Positions 35,133 to 44,563 of a stretch of 64,000 nt of DNA are shown here, in pieces. Under the pieces are notes generated by a model that saw only the letters and a program-made list of their open reading frames with translations, made no database searches and was not told the DNA's origin. The stretch spans positions 90,830 to 154,829 of the forward strand of contig NZ_JASHJL010000009.1 of assembly GCF_030733205.1 (NCBI RefSeq). Reading direction: 5' to 3'. The position numbers were made by a program, and so were the translations under genes. Position 1 is the first letter of the stretch, and each line of letters opens with the position of its first letter. Origin of the DNA: Mameliella sp. MMSF_3455 (GTDB lineage Bacteria > Pseudomonadota > Alphaproteobacteria > Rhodobacterales > Rhodobacteraceae).

Positions 35133-36956
35133 TCAGCCCTCCATCGCCTCGAGTTGATCAATGAAGCCCTCGATCATGCTGAGTCCCTTGTCCCAGAACT
35201 TCGGGTCCGTCGCGTCCAGCCCAAAGGGCGCCAGCAGCTCCTTATGGTGTTTCGATCCGCCCGCCTTGAGCATGTCGAAATACTTGTCCTGGAAACCCTC
35301 GGGCGCCTCCTGGTAGGCGGCGTAGAGCGCGTTCACCAGCCCGTCACCAAAGGCATAGGCGTAGACGTAGAAGGGCGAGTGGACGAAGTGCGGAATGTAG
35401 CACCAGAAGGTCTCGTATCCTTCCATGAACTCGAAGGCGCCGCCCAAGGATTCCGCCTGTACCGACATCCAGAGCGCGTTGATGTCGTCCGGGGTCAGCT
35501 CTCCGCCGCGGCGCGCCTCGTGCAGCTTGCATTCAAAGTCGTAGAAGGCGATCTGGCGGACGACGGTGTTGATCATGTCCTCGACCTTGCCCGCCAAGAG
35601 GACCTTGCGCTCGGCGTCGTCCTTGGCATTCTCCAGCATGCGCTGGAAGGTCAGCATCTCGCCGAAAACGCTGGCCGTTTCGGCCAGGGTCAGCGGTGTC
35701 GAGGACAGCATTTCACCCTGGCCCGCGGCCAGCACCTGGTGGACGCCGTGGCCCAGCTCATGCGCGAGGGTCATCACGTCGCGCGGTTTGCCGAGGTAGT
35801 TGAGCATGACGTAGGGGTGCACCTCGGTCACGGTGGGATGGGCGAAGGCGCCCGGCGCCTTGCCGGGTTTGACGCCCGCGTCGATCCAGCCCTTTTCAAA
35901 GAAGGGGGTCGCGATCTCGCCCATGCGGGGGTCGAAGGCGTTGTAGGCGTTCATCACCGTCTCGCGCGCCTCGTCCCAGGTGACGGTGCGGGTGGCCTCC
36001 ATCGGCAGGGGGGCGTTGCGATCCCAGACCTGCATGGTGTCCAGCCCCAGCCATTTGCGTTTCAGCTCGTAGTAGCGGTGCGACAGGCGCGGGTAGGCGT
36101 CGACGACCGCGTTGCGCAGCGCCTCGACAACCTCGGGTTCGACGTCGTTCGACAGGTGGCGGCCGGTCTGGGCCGTGGGCATCCCGCGCCAGCGGTCCAG
36201 CACCTCTTTCTCTTTGGTCTGTGTGTTGTGCACGCGGGCAAAGGTGCGCAGGTTCTCGGCGAAGACACGGGCCAGTTCGCGGGCAGCTGCCTCGCGCGTG
36301 TCGCGGTCCTGTTCGGTCAACAGGTTCAGCGTGCCCTCGATGTTGAGCTCCTCGCCGTTCACCTCGAAGGTCAGCCCGGCGATGGTCTCGTCGAAGAGCC
36401 GCTCCCAGGCGTCACCTACGACACCGAGGTCATGCAGGAATTTCTCCAGCTCGTCGGACAGCTGGTAGGGCTTCATGGCGCGCATCCGGTCAAAGGCGCG
36501 CTTGTAGCGGTTCAGGTCGGCGTTGGCGGCAAAGAGTGCCTCGTAGTGGTCGTCGCCAAGGCGGTTTGCCTCGAGTGAGAAGAAGACCAGCGGCGTGGTG
36601 TAGTTGGTGATCTTTTCCTGGCAGTCGGACAGGAACTTGGCGCGCTCGGCGTCGGTGGTCAGCTGGTAGTAGCGCAGCCCGGCAAAAGACATGATGCGCC
36701 CGGCGATGGTCGAAATCCGCTCGTTTCTCTGCACCAGCGTCAGAAAGCCTTCGGCGTCCAGCGTATCCAGCTTGCCCTCGTAGTCCTCGGCAAAGCTGCG
36801 GCAGGCTTCTTCGAGCCAGTCGAGATCGCGTTTCAGCTCGGGCGCGTCGGGGGAGGCGTAGAGATCGGTCAGATCCCATTCGGGCAGATCGCCCAGGTTC
36901 TTGCCCCCGGCACTGGCGTTGGCGTCGAAAAGCGGTGTTTTGGCGAACGTGTGCAT
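35133..36956 (-). CDS. pepF: Oligoendopeptidase F (M3 family)
   Basis: Zinc oligopeptidase of 607 residues. The catalytic HExxH is in LAHELGHGVHQ (about residue 390), with the downstream Glu of the third ligand site about 25 residues later (LAETASVFGEM). The N-terminal helical domain (about 120-190) matches the PepF subfamily. It degrades peptides of about 6-20 residues in the cytoplasm. It is separated from the coiled-coil protein gene (37129) by about 170 bases and is divergent from it. Confidence 0.95.
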   Translation of the reverse strand: MHTFAKTPLFDANASAGGKNLGDLPEWDLTDLYASPDAPELKRDLDWLEEACRSFAEDYEGKLDTLDAEGFLTLVQRNERISTIAGRIMSFAGLRYYQLTTDAERAKFLSDCQEKITNYTTPLVFFSLEANRLGDDHYEALFAANADLNRYKRAFDRMRAMKPYQLSDELEKFLHDLGVVGDAWERLFDETIAGLTFEVNGEELNIEGTLNLLTEQDRDTREAAARELARVFAENLRTFARVHNTQTKEKEVLDRWRGMPTAQTGRHLSNDVEPEVVEALRNAVVDAYPRLSHRYYELKRKWLGLDTMQVWDRNAPLPMEATRTVTWDEARETVMNAYNAFDPRMGEIATPFFEKGWIDAGVKPGKAPGAFAHPTVTEVHPYVMLNYLGKPRDVMTLAHELGHGVHQVLAAGQGEMLSSTPLTLAETASVFGEMLTFQRMLENAKDDAERKVLLAGKVEDMINTVVRQIAFYDFECKLHEARRGGELTPDDINALWMSVQAESLGGAFEFMEGYETFWCYIPHFVHSPFYVYAYAFGDGLVNALYAAYQEAPEGFQDKYFDMLKAGGSKHHKELLAPFGLDATDPKFWDKGLSMIEGFIDQLEAMEG

Positions 36957-37128
36957 GGGGAACCCTCTTGTCGTTTCCCTTCACATAGGGGGCAGGCCCG
37001 CGCGAAGGCAACCGGCGCCCCATATTTTTGGAGGTCTTGACGCAGAAAAGACTTAGGATCGCCGGGGGAGACTGGCTAAGCTTTCCCTGGGAAGAACCAA
37101 CAATCGAATTCAGGGAGGAGATTTCAGC

Positions 37129-38103
37129 ATGTCGAATGCTTCACTGCTTTGGGGGGCGGGCGGTCTTGTGATCGGTGTCCTGGCCGGCGTCGCCTTCAGC
37201 GGGTCGGACAGTTCAGCCGACCTGCGCGAGGTTATCGACGATACCGTGGTGCCCGCGCAGGAGGCGGCCGAAAAGGCGGCCAAGGCGCATGGGGAACAGA
37301 TCGCCGCCTTGCAAAAGCGGCTGGAGGCGCTGGAGACGGGATTGGCCGAGAACGCACCGGACATGACGGCGCTGGCCACGGGCCTGTCCAAGGAAATGAC
37401 CACCAAGCTGGACGACCTGCGGACCAAGCTGGGGGACGACATTGCCAAGACCTCGGCAGCGCAGGCCGAGACGATCAAGTCGTCGCTTGCGGACCTGTCC
37501 AAGGGGATCGAGGAAACCGCCCGCGTGGCCGCCGCCGCGGTTGCCGCGCCGGAGGACGCCGGTCCCGATGCGGCAGAACTGCCGGAACCCGCGAATGGCA
37601 TGGCCTCTGCCGATGCGTTGGGCGTGGGGGATACGGCGCTTTTTGCAGATGGTGCGGTGCGGGCCTTTGTGTCGCGGATCGACCCGGCGGGCGGTTCCGT
37701 GCGGCTTTCGGTGAACGGATCGCTGGTCACACTGGGCGCTGGTGGCTCGACCAATGTGTCGATGGATGGTCGGGATTGTTCGGTCACGGTCGCGTCGATG
37801 AGCGCCCAGGGGGTGACGCTTGGGTCCGACTGCGGCGTGCTCCCGCCCGCGATCACTGCCACGGCACCCGACAATGGCGTCATGCCGGGTCACACGGTCA
37901 GCCTTGCCGATGGTGCCCTGCGTGTTTTCGTGTCTAGCGTGGACAGCGACGCTCAGGAAGCGCGGATTGCCGTGAACGGTGTCCAGACACAGCGTGTCTC
38001 CGCCGACAGCAGCCTGGGTGTCGAGGTCGGGGACCAGTCGTGCACGCTGCGCGTCACAGGGATCGGCGAGGGCATGATCGGTTTCGACGGGTCCTGCGGC
38101 TGA
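37129..38103 (+). CDS. Membrane-anchored coiled-coil protein with two tandem C-terminal domains
   Basis: Protein of 324 residues. One N-terminal membrane helix (about 5-25) is followed by a coiled-coil region rich in Ala, Lys and Glu (about 32-145), then two related domains of about 75 residues (roughly 160-240 and 245-324). Both share a core pattern VxxxDGALR.FVS..D and a late Cys near a GxDCG/GSCG end, so the second is a divergent copy of the first. No family is recognised. GGAGGAGA precedes the ATG. It is probably periplasmic. Confidence 0.7.
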   Translation: MSNASLLWGAGGLVIGVLAGVAFSGSDSSADLREVIDDTVVPAQEAAEKAAKAHGEQIAALQKRLEALETGLAENAPDMTALATGLSKEMTTKLDDLRTKLGDDIAKTSAAQAETIKSSLADLSKGIEETARVAAAAVAAPEDAGPDAAELPEPANGMASADALGVGDTALFADGAVRAFVSRIDPAGGSVRLSVNGSLVTLGAGGSTNVSMDGRDCSVTVASMSAQGVTLGSDCGVLPPAITATAPDNGVMPGHTVSLADGALRVFVSSVDSDAQEARIAVNGVQTQRVSADSSLGVEVGDQSCTLRVTGIGEGMIGFDGSCG

Positions 38104-38143
38104 GGCTGGCCGGGCCTAATCCGGCCCGGGCGATGAAGCGGGG

Positions 38144-39010
38144 TCAGAACCGCCGTTCAAGCGTCAGGTGAAAGCCGCTGCCACCGGGACCATCGGTGGC
38201 GGCGAAGAGGACGCTGGTATCTTGGCGCAGCTTGTAGTCCAGCGCGAGGCCATAGGCATCATCCTTGCCGCCATCGGTGAACTCTCCAAAGGCCATCATG
38301 TCCATTGTCGAGGTCACGGGAAAGACGAGGTCCAACGCGATCGCGTCCGGCTTGTCGTTGGCCTCGGGGTGCAGCCAGGTCACGCCGAAATCGGCGCGCC
38401 CGATGTCAAAGCGCGCGCCCAGCTTGGCATTGATGCCGTGTTGATCCATCGTGCGCGAGGTCACGGTTTCCAGCGCACCTGCCAGTTGCCAGCCATCACC
38501 GTTGTAGGTCGCCGCGACAGAGGCGGCGCGAAAGCCACCCTTGACCGCGTCGTGCAGTGACACGGCCACATCTGTCCGGCCATAGCTCTGCTGCCACGAC
38601 AGGCCCCAGGGCACGGCGGTGCGGCGCATGGCCTCGACCGTGGCGTGGGCGCGGGTATACTCGGCGCGCTCATAGGCGAGATAGGGCGCTGTGCGCGCAA
38701 AGACCGAGGGCAGCACCTGATCATAGGCCGGACGCACGACGCCCGCGCGCCAGGTGTCGTCCCATGCGAAGGCGACGTAGGTTTCATGCGGCCGCTTGCC
38801 ATCCAACCCGAAGAGATAGGTGCCGAATTCCAGCGCCAGGGGATAGTCGCGGCTGAGCGGGATCGACGCGGTCGCGTCGATCACACCGATGCCTGACAGG
38901 GTGTGGTCGTCATGGGCGCTGATGGCCACGCTGCCCTCGACGTTGAAGGACTGCGCATGGGCAGCGGCGGGCACAAAAAGCCCGAGGCAGAGCAGGAGGG
39001 GGCGGAGCAT
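38144..39010 (-). CDS. Putative outer-membrane beta-barrel protein
   Basis: Protein of about 288 residues with a signal peptide ending AHAQS and alternating-hydrophobicity segments typical of porins, ending in LTLERRF: a C-terminal aromatic Phe as in many outer-membrane proteins. Repeated Gly/Tyr-rich strands such as WQQSYGRTDVAVSLHDAV occur. I take the ATG at 39010 (MLRPLLLCLGLF) as start; an in-frame ATG at 39043 adds 11 residues. The family is not certain. It is convergent with the coiled-coil protein gene. Confidence 0.65.
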   Translation of the reverse strand: MLRPLLLCLGLFVPAAAHAQSFNVEGSVAISAHDDHTLSGIGVIDATASIPLSRDYPLALEFGTYLFGLDGKRPHETYVAFAWDDTWRAGVVRPAYDQVLPSVFARTAPYLAYERAEYTRAHATVEAMRRTAVPWGLSWQQSYGRTDVAVSLHDAVKGGFRAASVAATYNGDGWQLAGALETVTSRTMDQHGINAKLGARFDIGRADFGVTWLHPEANDKPDAIALDLVFPVTSTMDMMAFGEFTDGGKDDAYGLALDYKLRQDTSVLFAATDGPGGSGFHLTLERRF

Positions 39011-39110
39011 GTCGGCAAGGTCCAGTCGAAAATACCGGGCCATCTATCCCTAGGGCCAGGTGCCTTGCCAGTCGGGAAAACCGGACATGCGGCCCGATGT
39101 GGCTTTCGCG

Positions 39111-40703
39111 TCAACCGTAGGCCGCAAGGAGCGCGCGCAGGTCGTCCAGGGTGTTGGCCTCTTGCGGGGCCTTGTCGTGACGCCAGCGCGACATCCGTGG
39201 AAACCGCAGCGCCAGACCTGACTTGTGGCGCGGGCTGGGCTGGATGCCCTCAAAGGCGATCTCGAAGACGTGCTGGGGGCGCACCTGCCGTACGGGGCCG
39301 AACCGCTGCTGCGTGTTCTTGCGCACCCAGGCCGTGATCTCGTCGAACTCCTTGTCGGTAAGCCCGGAATAGGCCTTGGTAAAGGGGACCAACTCGTTGC
39401 CCTGCCAGACGGCGAAGGTGAAATCGGTGAACAGGTTGGCACGGCGACCGTGACCCTGCTGGGCGTAGATCATCACCGCGTCGACGGTCAAAGGGTCGAG
39501 CTTCCATTTCCACCAATCGCCCTTCTTGCGGCCCGACAGATAGGGGCTTTCGCGGCGTTTCAGCATCAGCCCTTCGGCGCGGAAATCGCGCGCCTGCGCG
39601 CGTGTCTTGGCCAGCGCTTCCCAGTCCGCGAAAGGCACGAGGGGGGAGGCCCGCACCGGCGCCTCTGCGGGCATGTCGGCCAGCAGCGCATCGAGGCGGG
39701 CGCGCCGCCTGCACAGTGGGGCATCACGCAGGTCGGTGCCGTTTTCTTCCAGCAGGTCATAGGCCAGCAGGATCACCGGCGCCTCGCGCAGCAGCTTCTT
39801 TGGCACGGTCTTGCGCCCGATGCGCGGCTGTAGCGCGCTGAAGGGCATGGGCTGCGTGCCCTCCCAGGCGACGATCTCGCCGTCCAGCACTGTGCCGGGC
39901 GGCAGGAAGTCAGCCGCGCGGGCAAATTCCGGGAAGCGGTCGGTCATCAGTTCCTCGCCGCGTGACCAGACATGATGCGCATGGTCGCGCAGGATCAGCT
40001 GGCCGCGGATACCGTCCCATTTCCATTCCGCCTGCCAGTCTTCCGGGGGGCCCAGCGTTTCGGGAGGCTCGTCCAACTGGTAGGCAAGGTAGAAGGGATA
40101 AGGGCGGCTCTGGTCGGCGGCGGGGTCGTCCGCCTCGATCAGGGTGTGGTAGCTGGTGGTTTCGGGCGTCCATCCCCCCATCAGCTTGTGCGCCAGCACC
40201 GCCTCGTCCTGACCGGTCGCCTTGGCCAGCGCGCGGGTCATCAGCTTGCGGCTGACGCCGATGCGAAAGCCGCCGGTGATGAGCTTGTTGAACAGGAAGC
40301 GCTCGGTGGAGTCGAGTTGGTCCCAGGCGTTCAGGATGCGCGGCTTCCGTTCCTCCAGTGGGATATCATGAAGGCCGCGCAGGACATTGATCCAATGCGA
40401 TAAACTGTGATCGGAGGCCTGAGACGGAGGGGGCAGGACCAGCGCGATGGTTTCGGCCAGGTCGCCGACGATGGGATAGGATTCTTCGAGCAGCCAAAGC
40501 GGGATGCCTGCTCGTTCGGCCGCCCATTCCCGCAGGTTGGTGGTGGTGACGGCACGTTTCGGACGACGCCCCGAGAAAAGGGCGATGCACCAGAGCTTGT
40601 CGCTCTCGGGGGCATGGGTGAAGTAATCGGCAAGGGCTTTTGTCTTGACCGTGGTTTTCTTGGTCTGGTCGATCTCGGTGAACAGCCGGGCAAAGCGCTT
40701 CAT
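39111..40703 (-). CDS. ATP-dependent DNA ligase (LigC/LigB type)
   Basis: Ligase of 530 residues with an N-terminal DNA-binding domain (about 1-200), the adenylation domain with the nucleotidyltransferase motif EWKWDGIRGQL (catalytic Lys about 228) and the OB domain ending near residue 525. This is the stand-alone DNA-repair ligase of the cluster that also encodes the exonuclease at 40700, which overlaps it by four bases. The usual third and fourth members (Lhr helicase and a phosphoesterase) are absent here. Likely in DNA repair. Confidence 0.93.
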   Translation of the reverse strand: MKRFARLFTEIDQTKKTTVKTKALADYFTHAPESDKLWCIALFSGRRPKRAVTTTNLREWAAERAGIPLWLLEESYPIVGDLAETIALVLPPPSQASDHSLSHWINVLRGLHDIPLEERKPRILNAWDQLDSTERFLFNKLITGGFRIGVSRKLMTRALAKATGQDEAVLAHKLMGGWTPETTSYHTLIEADDPAADQSRPYPFYLAYQLDEPPETLGPPEDWQAEWKWDGIRGQLILRDHAHHVWSRGEELMTDRFPEFARAADFLPPGTVLDGEIVAWEGTQPMPFSALQPRIGRKTVPKKLLREAPVILLAYDLLEENGTDLRDAPLCRRRARLDALLADMPAEAPVRASPLVPFADWEALAKTRAQARDFRAEGLMLKRRESPYLSGRKKGDWWKWKLDPLTVDAVMIYAQQGHGRRANLFTDFTFAVWQGNELVPFTKAYSGLTDKEFDEITAWVRKNTQQRFGPVRQVRPQHVFEIAFEGIQPSPRHKSGLALRFPRMSRWRHDKAPQEANTLDDLRALLAAYG

Positions 40704-41710
40704 GACGTGCTCTCGCTCTCGGCTCCGTCCTCGCCGCCGAATTCGGTCGGGACGATGGCCGCATCATGGCCCTGCTCCTTCAGCCAGCGCGAGAAGATCT
40801 CTGTGTAACCATGTGTCACATAAATGGTTTCCGCGCCTGTGGATTTGATGGCCTCTTGCAGGCCGGGCCAGTCGGCATGGTCGGATATGACGAAGCCCCG
40901 GTCCATGCCGCGGCGGCGGCGGATACCGCGCAGGCGCATCCAGCCAGAGGCAAAGCCGGTCGACGCCGGGCCGAATTTACGCGCCCATGCGCTACCCAGA
41001 GCCGAGGGGGGCGCGATGACAAGGGCGCCCTTCAGGGCCTTCACATCCGTATCGGGCATGACCTGAATGGTCTCTGGCAGAGAGTAACCTTGCGCACGCA
41101 GCACGGCATTCGTGGCTTCGACGGCGCCATGTGTCAGGATCGGGCCCTGAGGCTCCAGCATGGACATGAGGCGCTGAGCCTTTCCCAGCGAATAGGCCCC
41201 CAGCATGGATGTGCGGCCCGCGGCGGCATTGGCGGCCCACCAGGCGTTGATTTCTGCCGCGACCTCTGTCTGCGAGGGCCAGGTGAACACCGGCAGGCCG
41301 AAGGTGCATTCGCTGATGAAGGCATGGCAGGGAACCGGCTCGAACGGTTCCGACAGACCGTCATCCACCACCTTGTAGTCGCCCGAGACGACCCAGACCT
41401 GGCCGCCCACCTCGACCCGGATCTGGGCCGACCCGGGAAGGTGGCCGGCGGGATGGAAAGAGACGCCCGCGCCGCCGATCTGCCGCGCCTCGCCGTAGGC
41501 GATGCCCTCGGCCGCGATCTCGCCCAGGCGGTGGCGGATCACGGGAAGGGCGCCGTCGGTCGCCAGGTAGGCCCCATGGCCCGGGCGGGCATGGTCGGCA
41601 TGGCCGTGGGTGATCAGGGCCCGGTCGACCGGGCGCCATGGGTCGATATGAAAATCTCCCGCGGGGCAATAGATGCCGCGCTCGGTGAAGGTGAGGACGG
41701 GTTGGCTCAT
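40700..41710 (-). CDS. Ligase-associated DNA exonuclease (metallo-beta-lactamase fold)
   Basis: Protein of 336 residues with the MBL-fold motif THGHADHA near the N-terminus and further His/Asp metal sites (HPAGHLPGS, SGDYK, SDHADW). It matches the ligase-associated exonuclease family that pairs with ATP-dependent ligases, and it overlaps the ligase start (ATGA). The start at 41710 (MSQPVLTFTERG) is the conserved N-terminus; the ATG at 41740 adds ten residues. Probably trims DNA ends before ligation. Confidence 0.93.
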   Translation of the reverse strand: MSQPVLTFTERGIYCPAGDFHIDPWRPVDRALITHGHADHARPGHGAYLATDGALPVIRHRLGEIAAEGIAYGEARQIGGAGVSFHPAGHLPGSAQIRVEVGGQVWVVSGDYKVVDDGLSEPFEPVPCHAFISECTFGLPVFTWPSQTEVAAEINAWWAANAAAGRTSMLGAYSLGKAQRLMSMLEPQGPILTHGAVEATNAVLRAQGYSLPETIQVMPDTDVKALKGALVIAPPSALGSAWARKFGPASTGFASGWMRLRGIRRRRGMDRGFVISDHADWPGLQEAIKSTGAETIYVTHGYTEIFSRWLKEQGHDAAIVPTEFGGEDGAESESTS

Positions 41711-41808
41711 GGCTCTGAGGATAGGCGCATTTTTCGCCACTGCCAGCGGTTGTCGTGTTGTGCTTTGCCAGCGTTCCGCGCAATCTGCCGCGCAAAAGGG
41801 AGGGTGCC

Positions 41809-42582
41809 ATGGGATATGCGGATTTCAGGAAACGGGTCAGGGAGGGCGCGCCGCTGGCGGGAACCTTCGTCAAGACGCCTGCGATCCCGGTGATCGAGGT
41901 GCTGGCGCAGTCGGGGCTGGATTTCCTGTGCCTCGACGCGGAACACGCCCCCTTTGACCGCGCATCCCTGGACAGTTGCCTGGCGGTCGCCCGGGCCCTT
42001 GATTTTCCGGTCATGGTGCGCGTGGGCGACAGCAGCCCGCGCGAGATCCTGCAGGCGCTGGATTACGGTGCGGTGGGCGTGGTCGTGCCGCATGTCGAGA
42101 CGCTGGAACAGGCACAGGCGGTGGCACGGGCCGCGCGCTTTGGCCTGCACGGGCGGGGCTTTGCCGGATCGACCCGCTGGGCCGGCTATGCCACGCGTCC
42201 CATGCCGGAGGTGCTGGCGCAAAGCCGCGAGGAAACCGTGGTTCTGGCGCAGATCGAGGAACCCGACGCGGTGGAAATCTGCGAGCAGATCGCGGCGGAG
42301 GACGGTATCGACGGGCTTTTCGTCGGGCCCGTGGACCTGTCGGTGGGCTATGGCCATGACACCGCCGACAATCCCGAGGTCAAGGCGGCATTGGCCCGTG
42401 TTGGGGCAGCATGCAAGGCGGCGGGCAAGGGATATGCCAGTTTCGTGGGAACCGGCGGCGTCGCGCAGGACTGGGCGGAAACCTATGGCGTCAATGTCTT
42501 TTGCATCGCCTCGGAACATGCCTGGATGCGGACCGGTGCCGCAGAGGCGGCGCGCGCAGTTCACGAGATCGGATCGTCGTGA
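41809..42582 (+). CDS. HpcH/HpaI-family aldolase
   Basis: Class II aldolase of 257 residues with the PEP-binding/TIM-barrel motifs of HpcH/HpaI: LDFLCLDAEHAPFDR (catalytic His and metal Glu contexts), VGVVVPHVET and GLFVGPVDLS. It cleaves 4-hydroxy-2-oxo-acids to pyruvate and an aldehyde; the actual substrate is unknown. I chose the ATG at 41809 after AAAGGGAGGG; an upstream in-frame ATG at 41755 is less supported. Confidence 0.93.
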   Translation: MGYADFRKRVREGAPLAGTFVKTPAIPVIEVLAQSGLDFLCLDAEHAPFDRASLDSCLAVARALDFPVMVRVGDSSPREILQALDYGAVGVVVPHVETLEQAQAVARAARFGLHGRGFAGSTRWAGYATRPMPEVLAQSREETVVLAQIEEPDAVEICEQIAAEDGIDGLFVGPVDLSVGYGHDTADNPEVKAALARVGAACKAAGKGYASFVGTGGVAQDWAETYGVNVFCIASEHAWMRTGAAEAARAVHEIGSS

Positions 42583-42611
42583 ACGGCCTTTTGTGCTGAT
42601 CGACGGAGAGG

Positions 42612-43574
42612 TCAGGCGCGCAGAGCGGTCCGGTCTGTCGCACTGTCGAAATGGGTGACGATCTCAGAGAGGACACGCTCGCGGATATGCGGGCTTTCCA
42701 TCAGGATCTCGTGCTCGCCGCCCTCGACCATGTCGAGGCGCCCGTTTGGCCAGCGCGCCATGCGCGAGCGGATACGGTCGATGTCGACGATGCGTTCGTT
42801 GGTGCCGCAATAGCAGATGCAGGGCTGTTTCGGAGAGGGACGTCGGGCGAGGCGGCGGGTTTCGGCAAGCGCCTCGTGCAGCCAGTGTAACGACGGTCCG
42901 CCAAGTTGCAGTTCCGGGATCGCCAGCACCTGGCGGCGCATGTAGTCCCACTGCTCGGTGTCGGTGGTCAGCAGATTGTCGTCGAAGGCGTTGGAGGCAA
43001 CGTAGCTGTCGGCCCCGGTGCCCGGCGCAAAGAGATGGCCCAGGCCCACCGATTTCGACATGCGCGAGATCGCCCAGGCCGCAGGGCGGACCGGATCGGC
43101 GATGCGGATGCCCCACATCGGGCCGGTAAAGACACAAGAGGCCACGTCCAGACCGTCGGACACGGCGCGGAACCCGATGCAGCCGCCCATCGAATGGCCG
43201 ATCAGGTGGCGCGGGCCGGGCAGACCCAACTCGTCGGCCAGTTGCACCATGCTGGTGACATCGCGCTGGTAGTCCTCGAAGACACCGACATGCCCGGTCC
43301 GGCGTTCGTCCAGCATCCGGTCGGCCAGGCCCTGGCCGCGCCAATCGATCGTCAGGACATGATAGCCTGCGTCCGAAAGATGGCGGCTGACCCGGCCGTA
43401 TTTCTCGACGTATTCGGTCCGGCCTGGGAACATGAACACCGTGCCCCGCGCCCCGTTGCTCCCGTAATGCGCAATGCGCACACGCAGCCCGTCCGACGTG
43501 GTCATCCACCAGGCTCGGGCATCTGCCGGACCTTCTGCGAGGTCGGCGTGGAAGGGCGCGGGAACGGCGGTCAT
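42612..43574 (-). CDS. Alpha/beta hydrolase (lysophospholipase-like)
   Basis: Hydrolase of 320 residues with the nucleophile elbow GHSMGGCIG (Ser about 125), an oxyanion segment FPGRTEYVEKYG, and late Asp/His motifs in CGTNERIVD and EGGEHEILME. This is the monoacylglycerol lipase/lysophospholipase PldB-like group. Its start overlaps the SCP2 stop by one base, giving a coupled two-gene operon with SCP2 first. Confidence 0.92.
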   Translation of the reverse strand: MTAVPAPFHADLAEGPADARAWWMTTSDGLRVRIAHYGSNGARGTVFMFPGRTEYVEKYGRVSRHLSDAGYHVLTIDWRGQGLADRMLDERRTGHVGVFEDYQRDVTSMVQLADELGLPGPRHLIGHSMGGCIGFRAVSDGLDVASCVFTGPMWGIRIADPVRPAAWAISRMSKSVGLGHLFAPGTGADSYVASNAFDDNLLTTDTEQWDYMRRQVLAIPELQLGGPSLHWLHEALAETRRLARRPSPKQPCICYCGTNERIVDIDRIRSRMARWPNGRLDMVEGGEHEILMESPHIRERVLSEIVTHFDSATDRTALRA

Positions 43575-43864
43575 CAGGCCAGGACCTGTGCCAGGCGCAT
43601 GGCGGCGGACATGTCGCCGTCGATGGCAAGCTTGCCGGACATGAAGGCCGAGGTCGGGTCCAGGTCACCTTCGACAATGGCAAGGAAGGTGTCGGCGCTG
43701 GCGGTCATGGTCACATCTGCCGCCTCATCCCCGGCATGTGCGCCGTTTTCGTCGATGATCAGGCTGCCTTCGTCCTCAATGGTCACTTTCGCGGTTCCGT
43801 CGAACCCGTTTCCGCCCATTTTTTCGTTCAGGGCTTTGACGGCCGCGTTGACTGTGTCGCTCAT
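43574..43864 (-). CDS. SCP2 sterol-binding family protein
   Basis: Small lipid-binding domain protein of 96 residues with the SCP2 pattern GFDGTAKVTIEDEGSLIIDE, VTMTASADTFLAIVEGDLDP and FMSGKLAIDGDMSAAMRLAQ (cited in short pieces). These are single-domain SCP2 proteins that bind fatty or acyl lipids. It is first gene of a coupled pair with the lysophospholipase-like hydrolase, suggesting shared lipid handling; that is inference. Confidence 0.92.
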   Translation of the reverse strand: MSDTVNAAVKALNEKMGGNGFDGTAKVTIEDEGSLIIDENGAHAGDEAADVTMTASADTFLAIVEGDLDPTSAFMSGKLAIDGDMSAAMRLAQVLA

Positions 43865-43953
43865 TTTCGCTCCTAAAGCTTGCTCTCATAATCGTGCGCT
43901 GGCCAACTGGCGTTCAGACGCTACACTCAGCCCAAGTTATGAGGACGGCACAT

Positions 43954-44505
43954 ATGGAATTCAAACGTATCCTCGCGGCATTTTGCGCCCTAGTCATGAT
44001 TTCCCTACCTTCCCTCGGGGAGGCGGAAGATCGCGCGACGGAACTGCTTGCAGAGCTGCGGGATGCCGAGACCGCGACCGCTGCACAGCGGTTGGAAAAC
44101 CAGATCATCGCCGAGTGGTCCAAATCCGGTTCGGCCAGCATGGACCTTCTTCTGAAGCGCGGGCGCGACGCCTTGGAGGTTAAGAACCACAAGGCCGCGA
44201 TCGAGCATTTCCGCGCCCTGACGGATCATGCGCCGGATTTCGCCGAGGGCTGGCACGGGCTGGCGCTGGCCTATTTCGGGGCCGAGAAATTCGGTCCCGC
44301 GATGGATGCCCTGGAACGGGTGCTGGCGCTGAACCCAAGCCATTTCGCGGCGCTCCGCGGGGTCGGGGCGATCAATGAACAGGTCGGAAAACCGGCCCTT
44401 GCCTATCGCGCCTTCGAGAAGGTACTTGAACTCAGGCCGCATGATCCCGACGTCGAGAAGGCGATGGAGCGGCTCGAGCGCAGGGCCATCGGCATCACGC
44501 TCTGA
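43954..44505 (+). CDS. TPR-repeat protein, exported
   Basis: Protein of 183 residues with a signal peptide (hydrophobic about 7-22, ending near GEAED) and then about three tetratricopeptide repeats (HKAAIEHFRALTDHAP, EGWHGLALAYFGAEK, AYRAFEKVLELRP). These form a protein-binding superhelix, here periplasmic or membrane-linked. The ATG at 43954 follows GAGGAC at good spacing. It is 58 bases before the helicase gene. Confidence 0.85.
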   Translation: MEFKRILAAFCALVMISLPSLGEAEDRATELLAELRDAETATAAQRLENQIIAEWSKSGSASMDLLLKRGRDALEVKNHKAAIEHFRALTDHAPDFAEGWHGLALAYFGAEKFGPAMDALERVLALNPSHFAALRGVGAINEQVGKPALAYRAFEKVLELRPHDPDVEKAMERLERRAIGITL

Positions 44506-44563
44506 CGAGGCAAGAGGGGCGCGGCCTTGATGACCGGTCGCCGTCCGAGACATAGGCGGCCCA

